43,855 bases of DNA. It comes from Fimenecus sp051881355. Lineage in GTDB: Bacteria > Bacillota > Clostridia > Oscillospirales > Acutalibacteraceae. The translations under genes were made by a program, and so were the position numbers. The notes under the pieces are model-generated. The model had not been told where the DNA came from and searched no databases. It saw only the letters and a program-made list of their open reading frames with translations. The stretch covers positions 1-43,855 of the forward strand of contig JBJEPS010000071.1 in NCBI GenBank assembly GCA_051881355.1, in the 5' to 3' direction. Shown here piece after piece: positions 23,290 through 31,576 of this stretch. Positions within the stretch are counted from its first letter, which is position 1. Every line of letters begins with the position of its first letter.

Positions 23290-23733
23290 TTATTTCGTTC
23301 CCGTAGAACCGAAGCCGCCTGCGCCGCGGTCGGTTTCGCCCAAAGTCTCGACCTCTTCGACAGGCATCATGGAAACAGGCATAATCACCATCTGCGCTAT
23401 GCGTTCACCCGGCTCAATGGTATACGGCTCTGTAATTTGGTTAATCACGCCGACTTTGATTTCGCCGCGGTAGTCGCTGTCAATCACGCCGACGGCATTC
23501 AAAAGCCCGATGCCGTGCTTAATGGCAAGCCCACTGCGCGCGAACACGAACGCACCGTATTCAGCGCTCGGCAGTTCAATCGCAAGTCCCGTGGGAATCA
23601 GCGCCGTTTCGCCGCCGTTTAAGGTAATCGGTGCGTCGATGCAAGCGCAAAGGTCCAATCCTGCACTGCCGCCCGTAGCGCGTTTCGGGATAACCGCGTT
23701 TTCGCTGACTTTTCTGATTTTCAAAGTTTCCAT
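23290..23733 (-). CDS. dut: Deoxyuridine 5'-triphosphate nucleotidohydrolase
   Basis: The 147-residue trimeric dUTPase hydrolyses dUTP to dUMP and PPi, keeping uracil out of DNA and feeding dTMP synthesis. All five family motifs are present: GSAGLDLCA, FARSGLAIKHGI, GVIDSDYRGEI, GERIAQMVI and the C-terminal GAGGFGSTG arm that closes over the active site. Its start overlaps the stop of the U32 peptidase gene by one base (TAATG), so it is co-translated as the last gene of the zapA-U32-dut unit. Confidence 0.97.
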   Translation of the reverse strand: METLKIRKVSENAVIPKRATGGSAGLDLCACIDAPITLNGGETALIPTGLAIELPSAEYGAFVFARSGLAIKHGIGLLNAVGVIDSDYRGEIKVGVINQITEPYTIEPGERIAQMVIMPVSMMPVEEVETLGETDRGAGGFGSTGTK

Positions 23734-25763
23734 TATTCTACACCTCTGTAAAAAAATCCTCTTGTGTATTCACCCATAGGTTTTGCGCCTTGTTTATAGG
23801 CATGCAGAACTTGCTCACATTCTTGCCGTTCTTCAATCGTAAAATCGAAAAAGTAAAAATCAATATTTTGCAGCTCCGAAAGTCTGTCCGCCATATAGGT
23901 CGGACGTGAATTGAACAGTTCTGCAAACCCGTTTTCGCACCGCACGGGGAAGGAAATCCCTTTGCGGTCGCAAAGCACGCTTTGCCGGTTACATTCCTTA
24001 CAGGATTTTCCGTTTTTTACGGGACAGTTGCGCGTAAGCATCAACGGCGTTCTGCCGTAAACGCACGCCCCGCGCGGCAGTGCCCCACCGAGTGCCGAAA
24101 TTTGCGAAACAGTCAGTTCATGCGACACCACTGCCGCCGAAACACCGATTGCCGCCGCTTCTTCAAGCGCCAAGGTATTAAACAAATTCAAAAACGGTCC
24201 GCCGATGATTTCTTTGTCGGTTTTGCGAGCAATCGCCACCGCGTCGAGCGTGTCACACAGGACATACCGCGCCGCGCTGTGTTGCAGGTTTCTTAAGATT
24301 TCATCTTCCGTGCCGAACAGCCCGCGTGGCAGATATACGCCTGCACCGTACTGTTCCAAAACCGCATTTTCCGTGCCGAGCGGCAAAAACAGGCGGTCAA
24401 ATTGGCTGTTTTTCGGAATTTGCGCCGCCGCGCGCACACGTACCCATGTTTGCGGCACTTTTGCAATATGCGGTACTTTGGTAAAGTTGTAAGGTTTTAT
24501 TTCCTTCGGATGTGCCGATTGCAGTTGTTCTGTAAGCGTGGAAAGCACCGCACGGCGCATACGGTTGAGTTCCGACAGCGGCACGCTGGTATTTTCCGCA
24601 ATCTCACAAGCAATGGATTTTGCAAAAAAGACCGTTCCGCCGCATTTTTGCAGTTGTGCTGTCGCCTTTTCTGCGGTCAGCGGCACGCGCTGTGCCGTTT
24701 CACAAGGCATCGCGCCGGTTTCGCAAACCTCTATTCCGTTGCAAACGGCGGTCAAGGTCGGCGTTTTGCCGGGGGCAGCAAAAAAATGAAAATCCACGCC
24801 GTACAGCGCCGGCTCTTTTTCATAGCGTTTGGCATACGCTTTTAACAATGCATCGGTTGCGGCGGTCACATTTTCCTTTTGCCGAATCCCGAACATCTCG
24901 CGACCGCGCTGATTTCTGAAATAGCCGTCCGTAAAGCCCGAACGGGAAAACAGCGCTTCCAAATCCTGCCGTCGCGACGCCGAATACGCGCCGTCCAACG
25001 CTTCTTTGCAGGCGGTCACCGCCGCCGCAACATATTCGGGGCGTTTCATTCTGCCCTCGATTTTCAGCGAGACAATGCCCAACGCCGAAAGTTCTTGCAA
25101 ATGCTCGATTAAAGACAAATCCTTTAAACTCAAATCGTGCCCCGTACCGCCAACGGCGGAAAAAGCCAGTCGGCACGGTTGGGCACAAAGCCCGCGGTTG
25201 CCGCTTCGAGAGCCGAACGTCGCGCTTAAAAGACATTGCCCCGACACGCACATACATTGCGCGCCGTGCACAAAGACTTCCAAATCCAAAGGCTTGTCCG
25301 CCGCCAAATCGGCAATTTCAGATTTTGCGAGTTCCCGCGGCAAGACTGCGCGGGAAAATCCAAGTTCTTTTAAAAGCTGTAAGCCCGCCTTTGTGCCCAC
25401 GCTCATTTGCGTAGAGGCGTGCAGTTCCATATCGGGGCAAAGTGCGCGAACAAGCCGCAACGCCCCCAAATCCTGCAAAATAAGCGCATCTGCCGCAACT
25501 TGGCAGGTACGCTTTACCGTTTGCGTGAAGTTTTCCAGCTCCCCGTCGCCCACAAGCGTGTTGAGCGTCACATGAAACTTTACCCCGTGCAAGCGGCACT
25601 CTTTCGCCGCCGCAGAGAGTTGCTCACCGCCGAAATTATCGGCGTTTTTGCGCGCATTAAAATCGCCTGCACCGAAATACACCGCGTCCGCACCCGTCCG
25701 CAACGCCGCCGTCAATGCGTCAAAGCTGCCGCAGGGTGCCAAAACCTCGGGCTTAGTCTTCAT
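23733..25763 (-). CDS. U32 family peptidase
   Basis: The 676-residue protein begins with the U32 barrel: EVLAPCGSFDALTAALRTGADAVYFG and the ARKNADNF segment. It then has the cysteine cluster HGAQCMCVSGQCLLS...GNRGLCAQPC, which in RlhA/TrhP-type U32 proteins is linked to an iron-sulfur site. A C-terminal collagenase-like (DUF3656-type) region follows, with another cysteine set CPVKNGKSCKEC. Relatives are named peptidases, but several act in hydroxylation of tRNA or 23S rRNA, so proteolysis should not be assumed. The ATG at 25763 overlaps the end of zapA by 11 bases; the longer frame lies in zapA. Confidence 0.9.
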   Translation of the reverse strand: MKTKPEVLAPCGSFDALTAALRTGADAVYFGAGDFNARKNADNFGGEQLSAAAKECRLHGVKFHVTLNTLVGDGELENFTQTVKRTCQVAADALILQDLGALRLVRALCPDMELHASTQMSVGTKAGLQLLKELGFSRAVLPRELAKSEIADLAADKPLDLEVFVHGAQCMCVSGQCLLSATFGSRSGNRGLCAQPCRLAFSAVGGTGHDLSLKDLSLIEHLQELSALGIVSLKIEGRMKRPEYVAAAVTACKEALDGAYSASRRQDLEALFSRSGFTDGYFRNQRGREMFGIRQKENVTAATDALLKAYAKRYEKEPALYGVDFHFFAAPGKTPTLTAVCNGIEVCETGAMPCETAQRVPLTAEKATAQLQKCGGTVFFAKSIACEIAENTSVPLSELNRMRRAVLSTLTEQLQSAHPKEIKPYNFTKVPHIAKVPQTWVRVRAAAQIPKNSQFDRLFLPLGTENAVLEQYGAGVYLPRGLFGTEDEILRNLQHSAARYVLCDTLDAVAIARKTDKEIIGGPFLNLFNTLALEEAAAIGVSAAVVSHELTVSQISALGGALPRGACVYGRTPLMLTRNCPVKNGKSCKECNRQSVLCDRKGISFPVRCENGFAELFNSRPTYMADRLSELQNIDFYFFDFTIEERQECEQVLHAYKQGAKPMGEYTRGFFYRGVE

Positions 25764-26118
25764 CTTGTGCGAACAGATTGATTTGATTTGCCTTGGCTTT
25801 TGCCTCGGTACGCATGCGGTCAAGCTCGCGCTTGTAAAAATCGCGCTCGGTCTGTGCCTCGGACGCGTCCTTTAAGTAGTCCTTAATCTGCTCACGGTAG
25901 CCTTCCGCCGCCTGCTCAGCTTTTTTTGCCTTGTCGGCAAATTCAATGGCAATCAGCACCGCCGCCTGATTGGTGGACATAAAGGGATTTGCCCCCTGCA
26001 TTTCTTTCATTTTGGCATCGATTTCCGACGCAAGCTCTGCGGTGTATTCCGCCGTTTCGTCGGTAATCAACGAATAGGTAACGCCCGCAATGTTGACTCT
26101 GACCTTATTCTTTTCCAT
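25753..26118 (-). CDS. zapA: ZapA-like cell division protein
   Basis: The 121-residue protein has the ZapA N-terminal strand pair KVRVNIAGVTYSLITDETAEY, then a helix ELASEIDAKMKEM and MSTNQAAVLIAIEFADK. A long charged coiled coil fills residues 60-115. ZapA dimers and tetramers bundle FtsZ filaments at the division site. GAGAGGAG precedes the ATG. It is the first gene of the operon with the U32 peptidase and dut, an order often seen in Clostridia. Confidence 0.88.
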   Translation of the reverse strand: MEKNKVRVNIAGVTYSLITDETAEYTAELASEIDAKMKEMQGANPFMSTNQAAVLIAIEFADKAKKAEQAAEGYREQIKDYLKDASEAQTERDFYKRELDRMRTEAKAKANQINLFAQDED

Positions 26119-26153
26119 ATTCAGACTCCTCTCCGAGAAGATTTCTTTTTTTC

Positions 26154-26182
26154 ATTATACTAAAAACTTTAAAAAACTGCAA
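26154..26182 (-). promoter_or_regulatory. Promoter of zapA-U32-dut
   Basis: On the minus strand TTGCAG (26177-26182) and TATAAT (26154-26159) are 17 bases apart, in the 67-base gap between aroQ and zapA. The zapA unit can therefore be transcribed independently of aroQ. Confidence 0.82.
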
Positions 26183-26185
26183 CCG

Positions 26186-26614
26186 TTATAACGATGCCAA
26201 ATATTCGAGCGCTTTTTTGTAGCCTTCAAAGCCCAAGCCGATAAAATGTGCTTCGCACGCAAGCCCCGCGTAGGAAGTTCTGCGAAATTCCTCACGCGTG
26301 TTCACATCGGAAATATGCACTTCGACCGCCGGCAAGCCCACCGCCTTTAATGCGTCCAAAATGGCAACGCTCGTGTGGGTATACGCCGCAGGGTTGATGA
26401 CAATGCCGTCAAACTGCCCGAGAGCAGCCTGAATTTCGTCCACGATTTCGCCCTCGTGGTTGGATTGGAAACACTCCACGCGGCAGTCGAGCTCTTTCGC
26501 CCATTCTTCAATCAGCGAAACCAATACCTCGTAGGTTTCTTTGCCGTAAATATCCGGCTCACGCACACCGAGCATATTGAGGTTCGGTCCGTTAATTACC
26601 AAAATATCCTTCAT
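26186..26614 (-). CDS. aroQ: 3-dehydroquinate dehydratase, type II
   Basis: The 142-residue dodecameric enzyme removes water from 3-dehydroquinate, the third step of the shikimate path. Motifs are INGPNLNMLGVREPDIYG with the catalytic tyrosine (Y23), FQSNHEGEIVD, GIVINPAAYTHTSVAI and VHISDVNTREEFRRTS with the active-site histidine. It starts within the stop of the aroE-aroK fusion (ATGA) and is the next enzyme needed by that pathway. It is separated from the main aro operon by 10 kb. Confidence 0.97.
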   Translation of the reverse strand: MKDILVINGPNLNMLGVREPDIYGKETYEVLVSLIEEWAKELDCRVECFQSNHEGEIVDEIQAALGQFDGIVINPAAYTHTSVAILDALKAVGLPAVEVHISDVNTREEFRRTSYAGLACEAHFIGLGFEGYKKALEYLASL

Positions 26615-27831
26615 TTTGCATATACCTCCGCAATACGGTCCGTGACCGTTTGAATTTTACCGTTGCCGTCCACCTCATAATCGCATACAGCGCGGTATAG
26701 GGGCAAACGCTTACGGAACATTTCACGCAAATCATTTTGTTGGGAAAGCGGTCTGCCGGTCGTGGGCAGCACCGCAATATTGCGATTGATAAATATTACT
26801 GTGCTGTTTTGGCGCAGAATATCGTGATTTTCGGGAACGGTGACCGCGCCGCCGCCCGTAGCAATCACCGCGCCGCTTTGTCGGCACAAATCGAACAGCA
26901 CTTCGGTTTCGATTTTCCGAAAGCCTGCTTCACCCTCTGCGTTGAAGATATCGGGAATTGACTTCCCGGTACGGTTCACAATTTCTGCATCTGCGTCAAA
27001 AAACGGACGTTCAAACCGTTTTGCAAGCGCTTTGCCAACGGTCGATTTCCCGCAGCCGGGCATACCGACCAGCACGATGTTTTTCATTTGCAGCGACAGA
27101 TTTTCATAAATCTCATCGTTTTTACGGTCATCAATTTCGGTTTGCAAAAACAACTCCGCCGCGCGTTTCGCCTGCGCAACCAGCATGGTCAGCCCCGAAA
27201 AGGCAGGAATGCCGCGTTTTTCGGCGTCCAATATCAATTTTGTTTTTTGCGGATTGTAAACAATGTCCAACACGCCTGACAAATGCGCAAAGCCGTCCAA
27301 AGAAAGCGGCGACTGTAAATTGTTCGGGTACATGCCCACAGGCGTGGTGTTGACAATCAACTCCGCGTCAAAATGCTTGTCCAGATTTTGATAGTTGTTT
27401 TCGCCGCTTCGAGAAATTGAAACAATTTCACGCGCGCCGAGGTCTGAAAGCACCTTTTTCACGGGGAGCGACGCACCGCCCGTACCCAAAACCAACACCT
27501 TTTTATCGTTTACCGCAACACCGCTTCGCCGCACCAGGTACAAAAATCCGTCATAATCGGTATTGTCCCCGCGCAGCGTGCCGTTCGGCAAAACGGTAAT
27601 CGTATTGACCGAGCCAATCGCCTTTGCAGTCTCGGAAATTTCCGCAAGATAAGGCATCACCGCTTTTTTGTAAGGAATGGTAACATTCAAGCCCTCAAAT
27701 GTGCCCGAGCGCAGGAACGTGCCTAAATTGTCGGGTGCCACCTCGAACAGTTTGTATTCGTAATCGCCCAAGCAACCGTGAATTTGCGGGGAAAAGCTGT
27801 GTCCCAATTTTTCGCCTAATAAACCGTACAT
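26611..27831 (-). CDS. Shikimate dehydrogenase-shikimate kinase fusion
   Basis: The 406-residue protein joins two pathway enzymes. Residues 1-245 are AroE: LGHSFSPQIHG binds shikimate, NVTIPYKK holds the catalytic lysine K55, GDNTDYDGF holds D92, and VLVLGTGGAS is the NADP-binding loop. Residues 250-406 are AroK: VGMPGCGKST is Walker A (256-264), DADAEI (D279/D281), FRKIE (R305) and ATGGG (324-328) bind shikimate and phosphate. So one polypeptide reduces 3-dehydroshikimate and then phosphorylates the product. Both catalytic sets are intact. The ATG at 27831 has TTTAGGAG upstream. It follows the dnaJ terminator closely and overlaps aroQ by 4 bases. Confidence 0.93.
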   Translation of the reverse strand: MYGLLGEKLGHSFSPQIHGCLGDYEYKLFEVAPDNLGTFLRSGTFEGLNVTIPYKKAVMPYLAEISETAKAIGSVNTITVLPNGTLRGDNTDYDGFLYLVRRSGVAVNDKKVLVLGTGGASLPVKKVLSDLGAREIVSISRSGENNYQNLDKHFDAELIVNTTPVGMYPNNLQSPLSLDGFAHLSGVLDIVYNPQKTKLILDAEKRGIPAFSGLTMLVAQAKRAAELFLQTEIDDRKNDEIYENLSLQMKNIVLVGMPGCGKSTVGKALAKRFERPFFDADAEIVNRTGKSIPDIFNAEGEAGFRKIETEVLFDLCRQSGAVIATGGGAVTVPENHDILRQNSTVIFINRNIAVLPTTGRPLSQQNDLREMFRKRLPLYRAVCDYEVDGNGKIQTVTDRIAEVYAK

Positions 27832-27850
27832 ATGTATACTCCTAAACCCG

Positions 27851-27886
27851 AAAACTGCTTTTGTGTTCATCATAACACAAAAGCAG
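27851..27886 (-). terminator. Terminator of the hrcA-dnaJ operon
   Basis: CTGCTTTTGTGTT and AACACAAAAGCAG form a 13-base-pair stem around a six-base loop; on the minus strand TTTT follows. The loop side contains TGTTATGAT, an extended -10 motif (TATGAT at 27869-27874), which could be the promoter of aroE-aroK because no other promoter fits in the gap. Confidence 0.78.
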
Positions 27887-27905
27887 TCGGTTTTACAGTA
27901 TTTTT

Positions 27906-29060
27906 TTATTTTTTCTTTTTCCCGAAGAAGCCTCTTTTTTCTTCCTCGTTTTTGCCGATATGCGCGGTTTCGTTGCCGAGGGCTTTGTCGAGCTCCAAAA
28001 GCAACCGTTTTTGCTCCGCGTTCAAATCGCGCGGCACATCGACAATCACGCGCACCAACTGGTCGCCGCGTCCGCGGTTGTTGAGACTCTGAATGCCGCG
28101 TTCACGCATTTTAAAGACATCGCCGGACTGCGTCCCGGGGTGAATACTGTATTTCACCTTGCCGTCAAGCGTGGGCACCTCTAATTCACAGCCGAGCGCC
28201 GCCGCGGCATAGCTGATATGCATTTCCACCCACACATTGTAGCCGTCGCGTTCAAAAATCGGGTGCGGACGCACATTGACCGCCACGCGCAAATCGCCTG
28301 CGGGACCGCCGTTTACCCCTTTATTCCCTTGCCCGCGCACATTGATGACCTGTCGGTCGTCAATCCCGGCGGGAAGCTTGACTTTTATCTTTGCAGGCTT
28401 GCGTACAAGCCCTGCACCGCGGCATTTTTTACAGGGATTGTCAATAATTGTCCCCTTGCCGCCACACCGTGAGCATGCCTTTTGTGTTTGAATGACGCCG
28501 AACGGTGTGCGTTGTTGAGAGGTAACCTGCCCCCTGCCGCCGCAGTCCGGGCAGGTTTTGGGCGAAGAGCCCGCCGCCGCGCCGCTGCCGTGGCATTCGT
28601 CGCAGACTTCAATTCTGCGAAATTCTACTTCGCGTTCACAGCCCTTTGCTGCTTCTTCAAAGGAAACGGTGACTGTCGCCTGCGCGTCACTGCCGCGCTG
28701 CGGTGCGTTCGGGTTCACGGTTCCACCGCCGAAACCACCGCCGAAAAAGCTATTGAAAATATCGCCGAGGTCAAAATCAAACCCCTGCCCGCCGAAACCG
28801 CCGTAGCCGCCCTGCCCTGCGCCGTAGTTCGGGTCCACGCCTGCGTGCCCGAAGCGGTCATATTTTGCCTTTTTCTCCGCATCGGAAAGCACTTCATAAG
28901 CTTCGTTTGCCTCTTTGAACTTTTCCTCCGCTTCCTTGTCGCCGGGGTGCAGGTCGGGGTGGTACTGCTTTGCAAGCTTGCGATATGCCTTTTTGATTTC
29001 GTCCTCCGACGCACTTTTATCCACGCCGAGGACTTCGTAATAATCTCGTTTTTCTGCCAT
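27906..29060 (-). CDS. dnaJ: Chaperone protein DnaJ
   Basis: The 384-residue type I DnaJ has the J domain (1-70, HPD at 34-36), a Gly/Phe-rich stretch (GYGGFGGQGFDFDLGD and SFFGGGFGGG), a zinc domain with four CxxCxGxG repeats (CDECHGSG, CPDCGGRG, CSRCGGKG, CKKCRGAG) and a C-terminal substrate domain. It delivers unfolded proteins to DnaK and stimulates its ATPase. It is the last gene of the heat-shock operon. It ends with a Lys-rich tail. A strong stem-loop separates it from dnaK. Confidence 0.97.
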   Translation of the reverse strand: MAEKRDYYEVLGVDKSASEDEIKKAYRKLAKQYHPDLHPGDKEAEEKFKEANEAYEVLSDAEKKAKYDRFGHAGVDPNYGAGQGGYGGFGGQGFDFDLGDIFNSFFGGGFGGGTVNPNAPQRGSDAQATVTVSFEEAAKGCEREVEFRRIEVCDECHGSGAAAGSSPKTCPDCGGRGQVTSQQRTPFGVIQTQKACSRCGGKGTIIDNPCKKCRGAGLVRKPAKIKVKLPAGIDDRQVINVRGQGNKGVNGGPAGDLRVAVNVRPHPIFERDGYNVWVEMHISYAAAALGCELEVPTLDGKVKYSIHPGTQSGDVFKMRERGIQSLNNRGRGDQLVRVIVDVPRDLNAEQKRLLLELDKALGNETAHIGKNEEEKRGFFGKKKK

Positions 29061-29087
29061 ATAAGTAACTCCCTATAATCGGGTTAT

Positions 29088-29117
29088 GGCAGGGTACGCC
29101 CGCAAGTGTACCCTGCC
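29088..29117 (-). other. Stem-loop between dnaK and dnaJ
   Basis: GGCAGGGTAC (29088-29097) and GTACCCTGCC (29108-29117) form a perfect 10-base-pair stem with a 10-base loop in the 74-base dnaK-dnaJ gap. No T-run follows on the minus strand, so it is not a typical terminator. It could protect the 3' end of processed dnaK mRNA or lower dnaJ expression relative to dnaK. Confidence 0.6.
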
Positions 29118-29134
29118 TTTCAAAATACGGTCGC

Positions 29135-30976
29135 TTATTCTACATCGGTATAATCCGCTTCGTAGTAGCCGTCGTCACCTTTGCCGCCCTGTGCGCCCGC
29201 GTCACCGGGGTTTGCGCCGCCCTGCGCCGCCTGTGCCTGAGCAGCAGCCGCCTGATACATCGTCTCGGCAACCTTGTTGAACTTTTCGGTCAGTTCGTCT
29301 TTCTTTGCCTTGATGTCGTCCATATTATCGCCTTTAAGGGCTTCTTTGAGCGCGTCAATTTTGGCTTGAATTTCGGATTTGTCGCTTTCGGGGATTTTAT
29401 CGCCGTTTTCCTTGATGATTTTCTCGCACTGATAGACCATTTGGTCAGCCTCATTGCGCATATCAATGGATTCCTTGCGTTTCTTATCCTCTGCCGCGTA
29501 CTGCTCAGCTTCTTTCACTGCCTTTTCGACATCGTCTTTCGACATATTGGTCGAAGAGGTGATAGAAATGGACTGTTCTTTCTGTGTGCCGAGGTCTTTT
29601 GCGGAAACATGCACAATGCCGTTTGCGTCAATATCGAAGGTGACTTCAATCTGCGGCACGCCGCGCGGTGCGGGCATAATGCCGTCCAGATGGAACACGC
29701 CTAAGGTCTTATTGTCTTTTGCAAATTCGCGTTCGCCCTGCAAAACATGGACTTCCACGGAGGTCTGATTGTCTGCTGCGGTGGAGAAGATTTGGCTCTT
29801 CTTGGTCGGAATGGTGGTGTTTCTCTCGATAATCTTGGTGGAAACGCCGCCCATGGTTTCAATACCGAGTGAAAGCGGGGTAACATCAAGCAACAGAATG
29901 CCCTCGACATCGCCGCCGAGCACGCCGCCCTGAATAGCCGCGCCGACCGCAACACATTCATCGGGGTTGATGCCCTTAAACGGCTCGTGGCCCATATAGC
30001 TCTTAATCGCTTCCTGTACGGCGGGAATTCTTGAAGAACCGCCGACCATCAAAACCTTGTTAATCTGCGAAGCCTGCAAGCCCGAGTCGGAAAGCGCCTG
30101 ACGGACAGGCCCCATCGTTGCTTCAACCAAATCCGCGGTCATTTCGTTGAATTTCGCACGGGTTAAGGTTGTTTCCAAATGTTTCGGACCGGTTGCGTCT
30201 GCCGTAATGAAGGGCAAGCTGATTTGCGAAGTCGTTACGCCCGACAGTTCGATTTTCGCCTTTTCTGCAGCTTCTTTCAGTCTCTGCATTGCCATTTTGT
30301 CGGAACGCAGGTCAATGCCCTGTTCCTTTTTGAATTCATCGGCAAGCCAGTCTATAATGCGCTGGTCGAAATCGTCGCCGCCCAAACGGTTGTTACCGGC
30401 AGTTGCCAAAACCTCCTGCACGCCATCGCCCATTTCGATAATGGAAACATCGAAAGTGCCGCCGCCGAGGTCATACACCATAACTTTTTGGTCGTCCTCT
30501 TTATCAATGCCGTATGCAAGCGCCGCCGCTGTCGGCTCGTTGATGATACGTTTGACATCTAAACCTGCGATTTTGCCTGCGTCCTTGGTTGCCTGACGCT
30601 GTGCATCGGTGAAATATGCGGGAACGGTGATAACCGCCTCGGTCACCTTACTGCCAAGATAGGCTTCTGCGTCGCTTTTGAGTTTCTGCAAAATCATTGC
30701 AGAAATTTCCTGCGGGGTGTAATTTTTGCTGTCAATCGAGACCTTGTAATCCGAACCCATATGGCGTTTAATCGACGCCACCGTGCGCTCGGGGTTGGTG
30801 ATAGCCTGCCGTTTTGCAACCTGCCCGACCATTCTTTCGCCGTCTTTCGAGAACGCCACAACGGACGGGGTGGTTCTTGCACCCTCTGCGTTTGCGATAA
30901 CCACGGGCTCGCCGCCCTCAATCACCGCCACGCAGGAATTGGTTGTACCTAAGTCAATACCGATTACTTTTGCCAT
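29135..30976 (-). CDS. dnaK: Chaperone protein DnaK
   Basis: The 613-residue Hsp70 has the ATPase signatures IGIDLGTTNSCVAV (start), VYDLGGGTFDVSI and VLMVGGSSRIPAVQ. These are followed by the linker GDVEGILLLDVTPLSLGIET, the substrate-binding beta domain and a helical lid. A C-terminal disordered tail is rich in Gln, Ala and Gly and ends YYEADYTDVE. The ATG at 30976 is preceded by TTGGAGGAG; a longer frame adds seven unlikely residues. It works with DnaJ and GrpE encoded on either side. Confidence 0.98.
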   Translation of the reverse strand: MAKVIGIDLGTTNSCVAVIEGGEPVVIANAEGARTTPSVVAFSKDGERMVGQVAKRQAITNPERTVASIKRHMGSDYKVSIDSKNYTPQEISAMILQKLKSDAEAYLGSKVTEAVITVPAYFTDAQRQATKDAGKIAGLDVKRIINEPTAAALAYGIDKEDDQKVMVYDLGGGTFDVSIIEMGDGVQEVLATAGNNRLGGDDFDQRIIDWLADEFKKEQGIDLRSDKMAMQRLKEAAEKAKIELSGVTTSQISLPFITADATGPKHLETTLTRAKFNEMTADLVEATMGPVRQALSDSGLQASQINKVLMVGGSSRIPAVQEAIKSYMGHEPFKGINPDECVAVGAAIQGGVLGGDVEGILLLDVTPLSLGIETMGGVSTKIIERNTTIPTKKSQIFSTAADNQTSVEVHVLQGEREFAKDNKTLGVFHLDGIMPAPRGVPQIEVTFDIDANGIVHVSAKDLGTQKEQSISITSSTNMSKDDVEKAVKEAEQYAAEDKKRKESIDMRNEADQMVYQCEKIIKENGDKIPESDKSEIQAKIDALKEALKGDNMDDIKAKKDELTEKFNKVAETMYQAAAAQAQAAQGGANPGDAGAQGGKGDDGYYEADYTDVE

Positions 30977-31020
30977 AATAAACTCCTCCAAATTCATTTA
31001 TAAATCGTAATATGTCAAAT

Positions 31021-31572
31021 TCAGTTTACGACTTTGACGACCGCCGGCCGCAAAATCTTATCGCCTAATTTATAGCCTTTTGAGAAGACCTCCGCAACTG
31101 TATTTTCAGGTTGCGCTTCGTCCTCAATATGCATCACCGCGCTGTGGATATTCGGGTCGAACGCGTCGCCCGCTTCACCGAAGCTTTCGGCGCCCAATTT
31201 TTTGAAAATCTCCGTAAACTGGGTGAAAATCATATCCACGCCTTTTTGATAATCCGCAAGCGGGGCTTCTTTGTTGCCTGCCGCGCGCTCGAAATTGTCG
31301 AGCACGGGAAGAAACTCTGCCAACACAGATGCCTTGCTGTCGGCGTACGCCTGTTCTTTTTCGCGCACGGAGCGTTTGCGGTAATTATCGTATTCCGCCA
31401 AGGTGCGCAGGAACTTGTCATTGGCTTCTTTCAGGTTGTTTTCGAGCTCCTGCAGCTTTTGTTCCGTCTCATTTGTTTCGGGTTGCGCCGTTTCGGACGA
31501 AACCGGCTGTTGCGCTTCGGGGGCAGTCTGTTCTGCCTCGGGCGGGGTTTTGGGTTGTTCTTTCTTTGCCAT
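31021..31572 (-). CDS. grpE: Nucleotide exchange factor GrpE
   Basis: The 183-residue protein has a low-complexity acidic N terminus (about 45 residues of P, E, Q and T), a long coiled-coil helix ending in KFLRTLAEYDNYRKRSVREKEQAY, and the beta domain with VDMIFTQFTEIFKKLG and the C-terminal signature VAEVFSKGYKLGDKILRPAVVKV. It releases ADP from DnaK. The start is ATG 31572, five bases after the hrcA stop, with AGGAATAGAGG as ribosome binding site overlapping that stop. Confidence 0.96.
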   Translation of the reverse strand: MAKKEQPKTPPEAEQTAPEAQQPVSSETAQPETNETEQKLQELENNLKEANDKFLRTLAEYDNYRKRSVREKEQAYADSKASVLAEFLPVLDNFERAAGNKEAPLADYQKGVDMIFTQFTEIFKKLGAESFGEAGDAFDPNIHSAVMHIEDEAQPENTVAEVFSKGYKLGDKILRPAVVKVVN

Positions 31573-31576
31573 ACCT

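Noticed and set aside
28482..29078. 198-codon frame antisense to dnaJ
   Set aside because: It is the mirror of the Gly- and Cys-rich dnaJ coding sequence, has no ribosome binding site and gives no recognisable domain.
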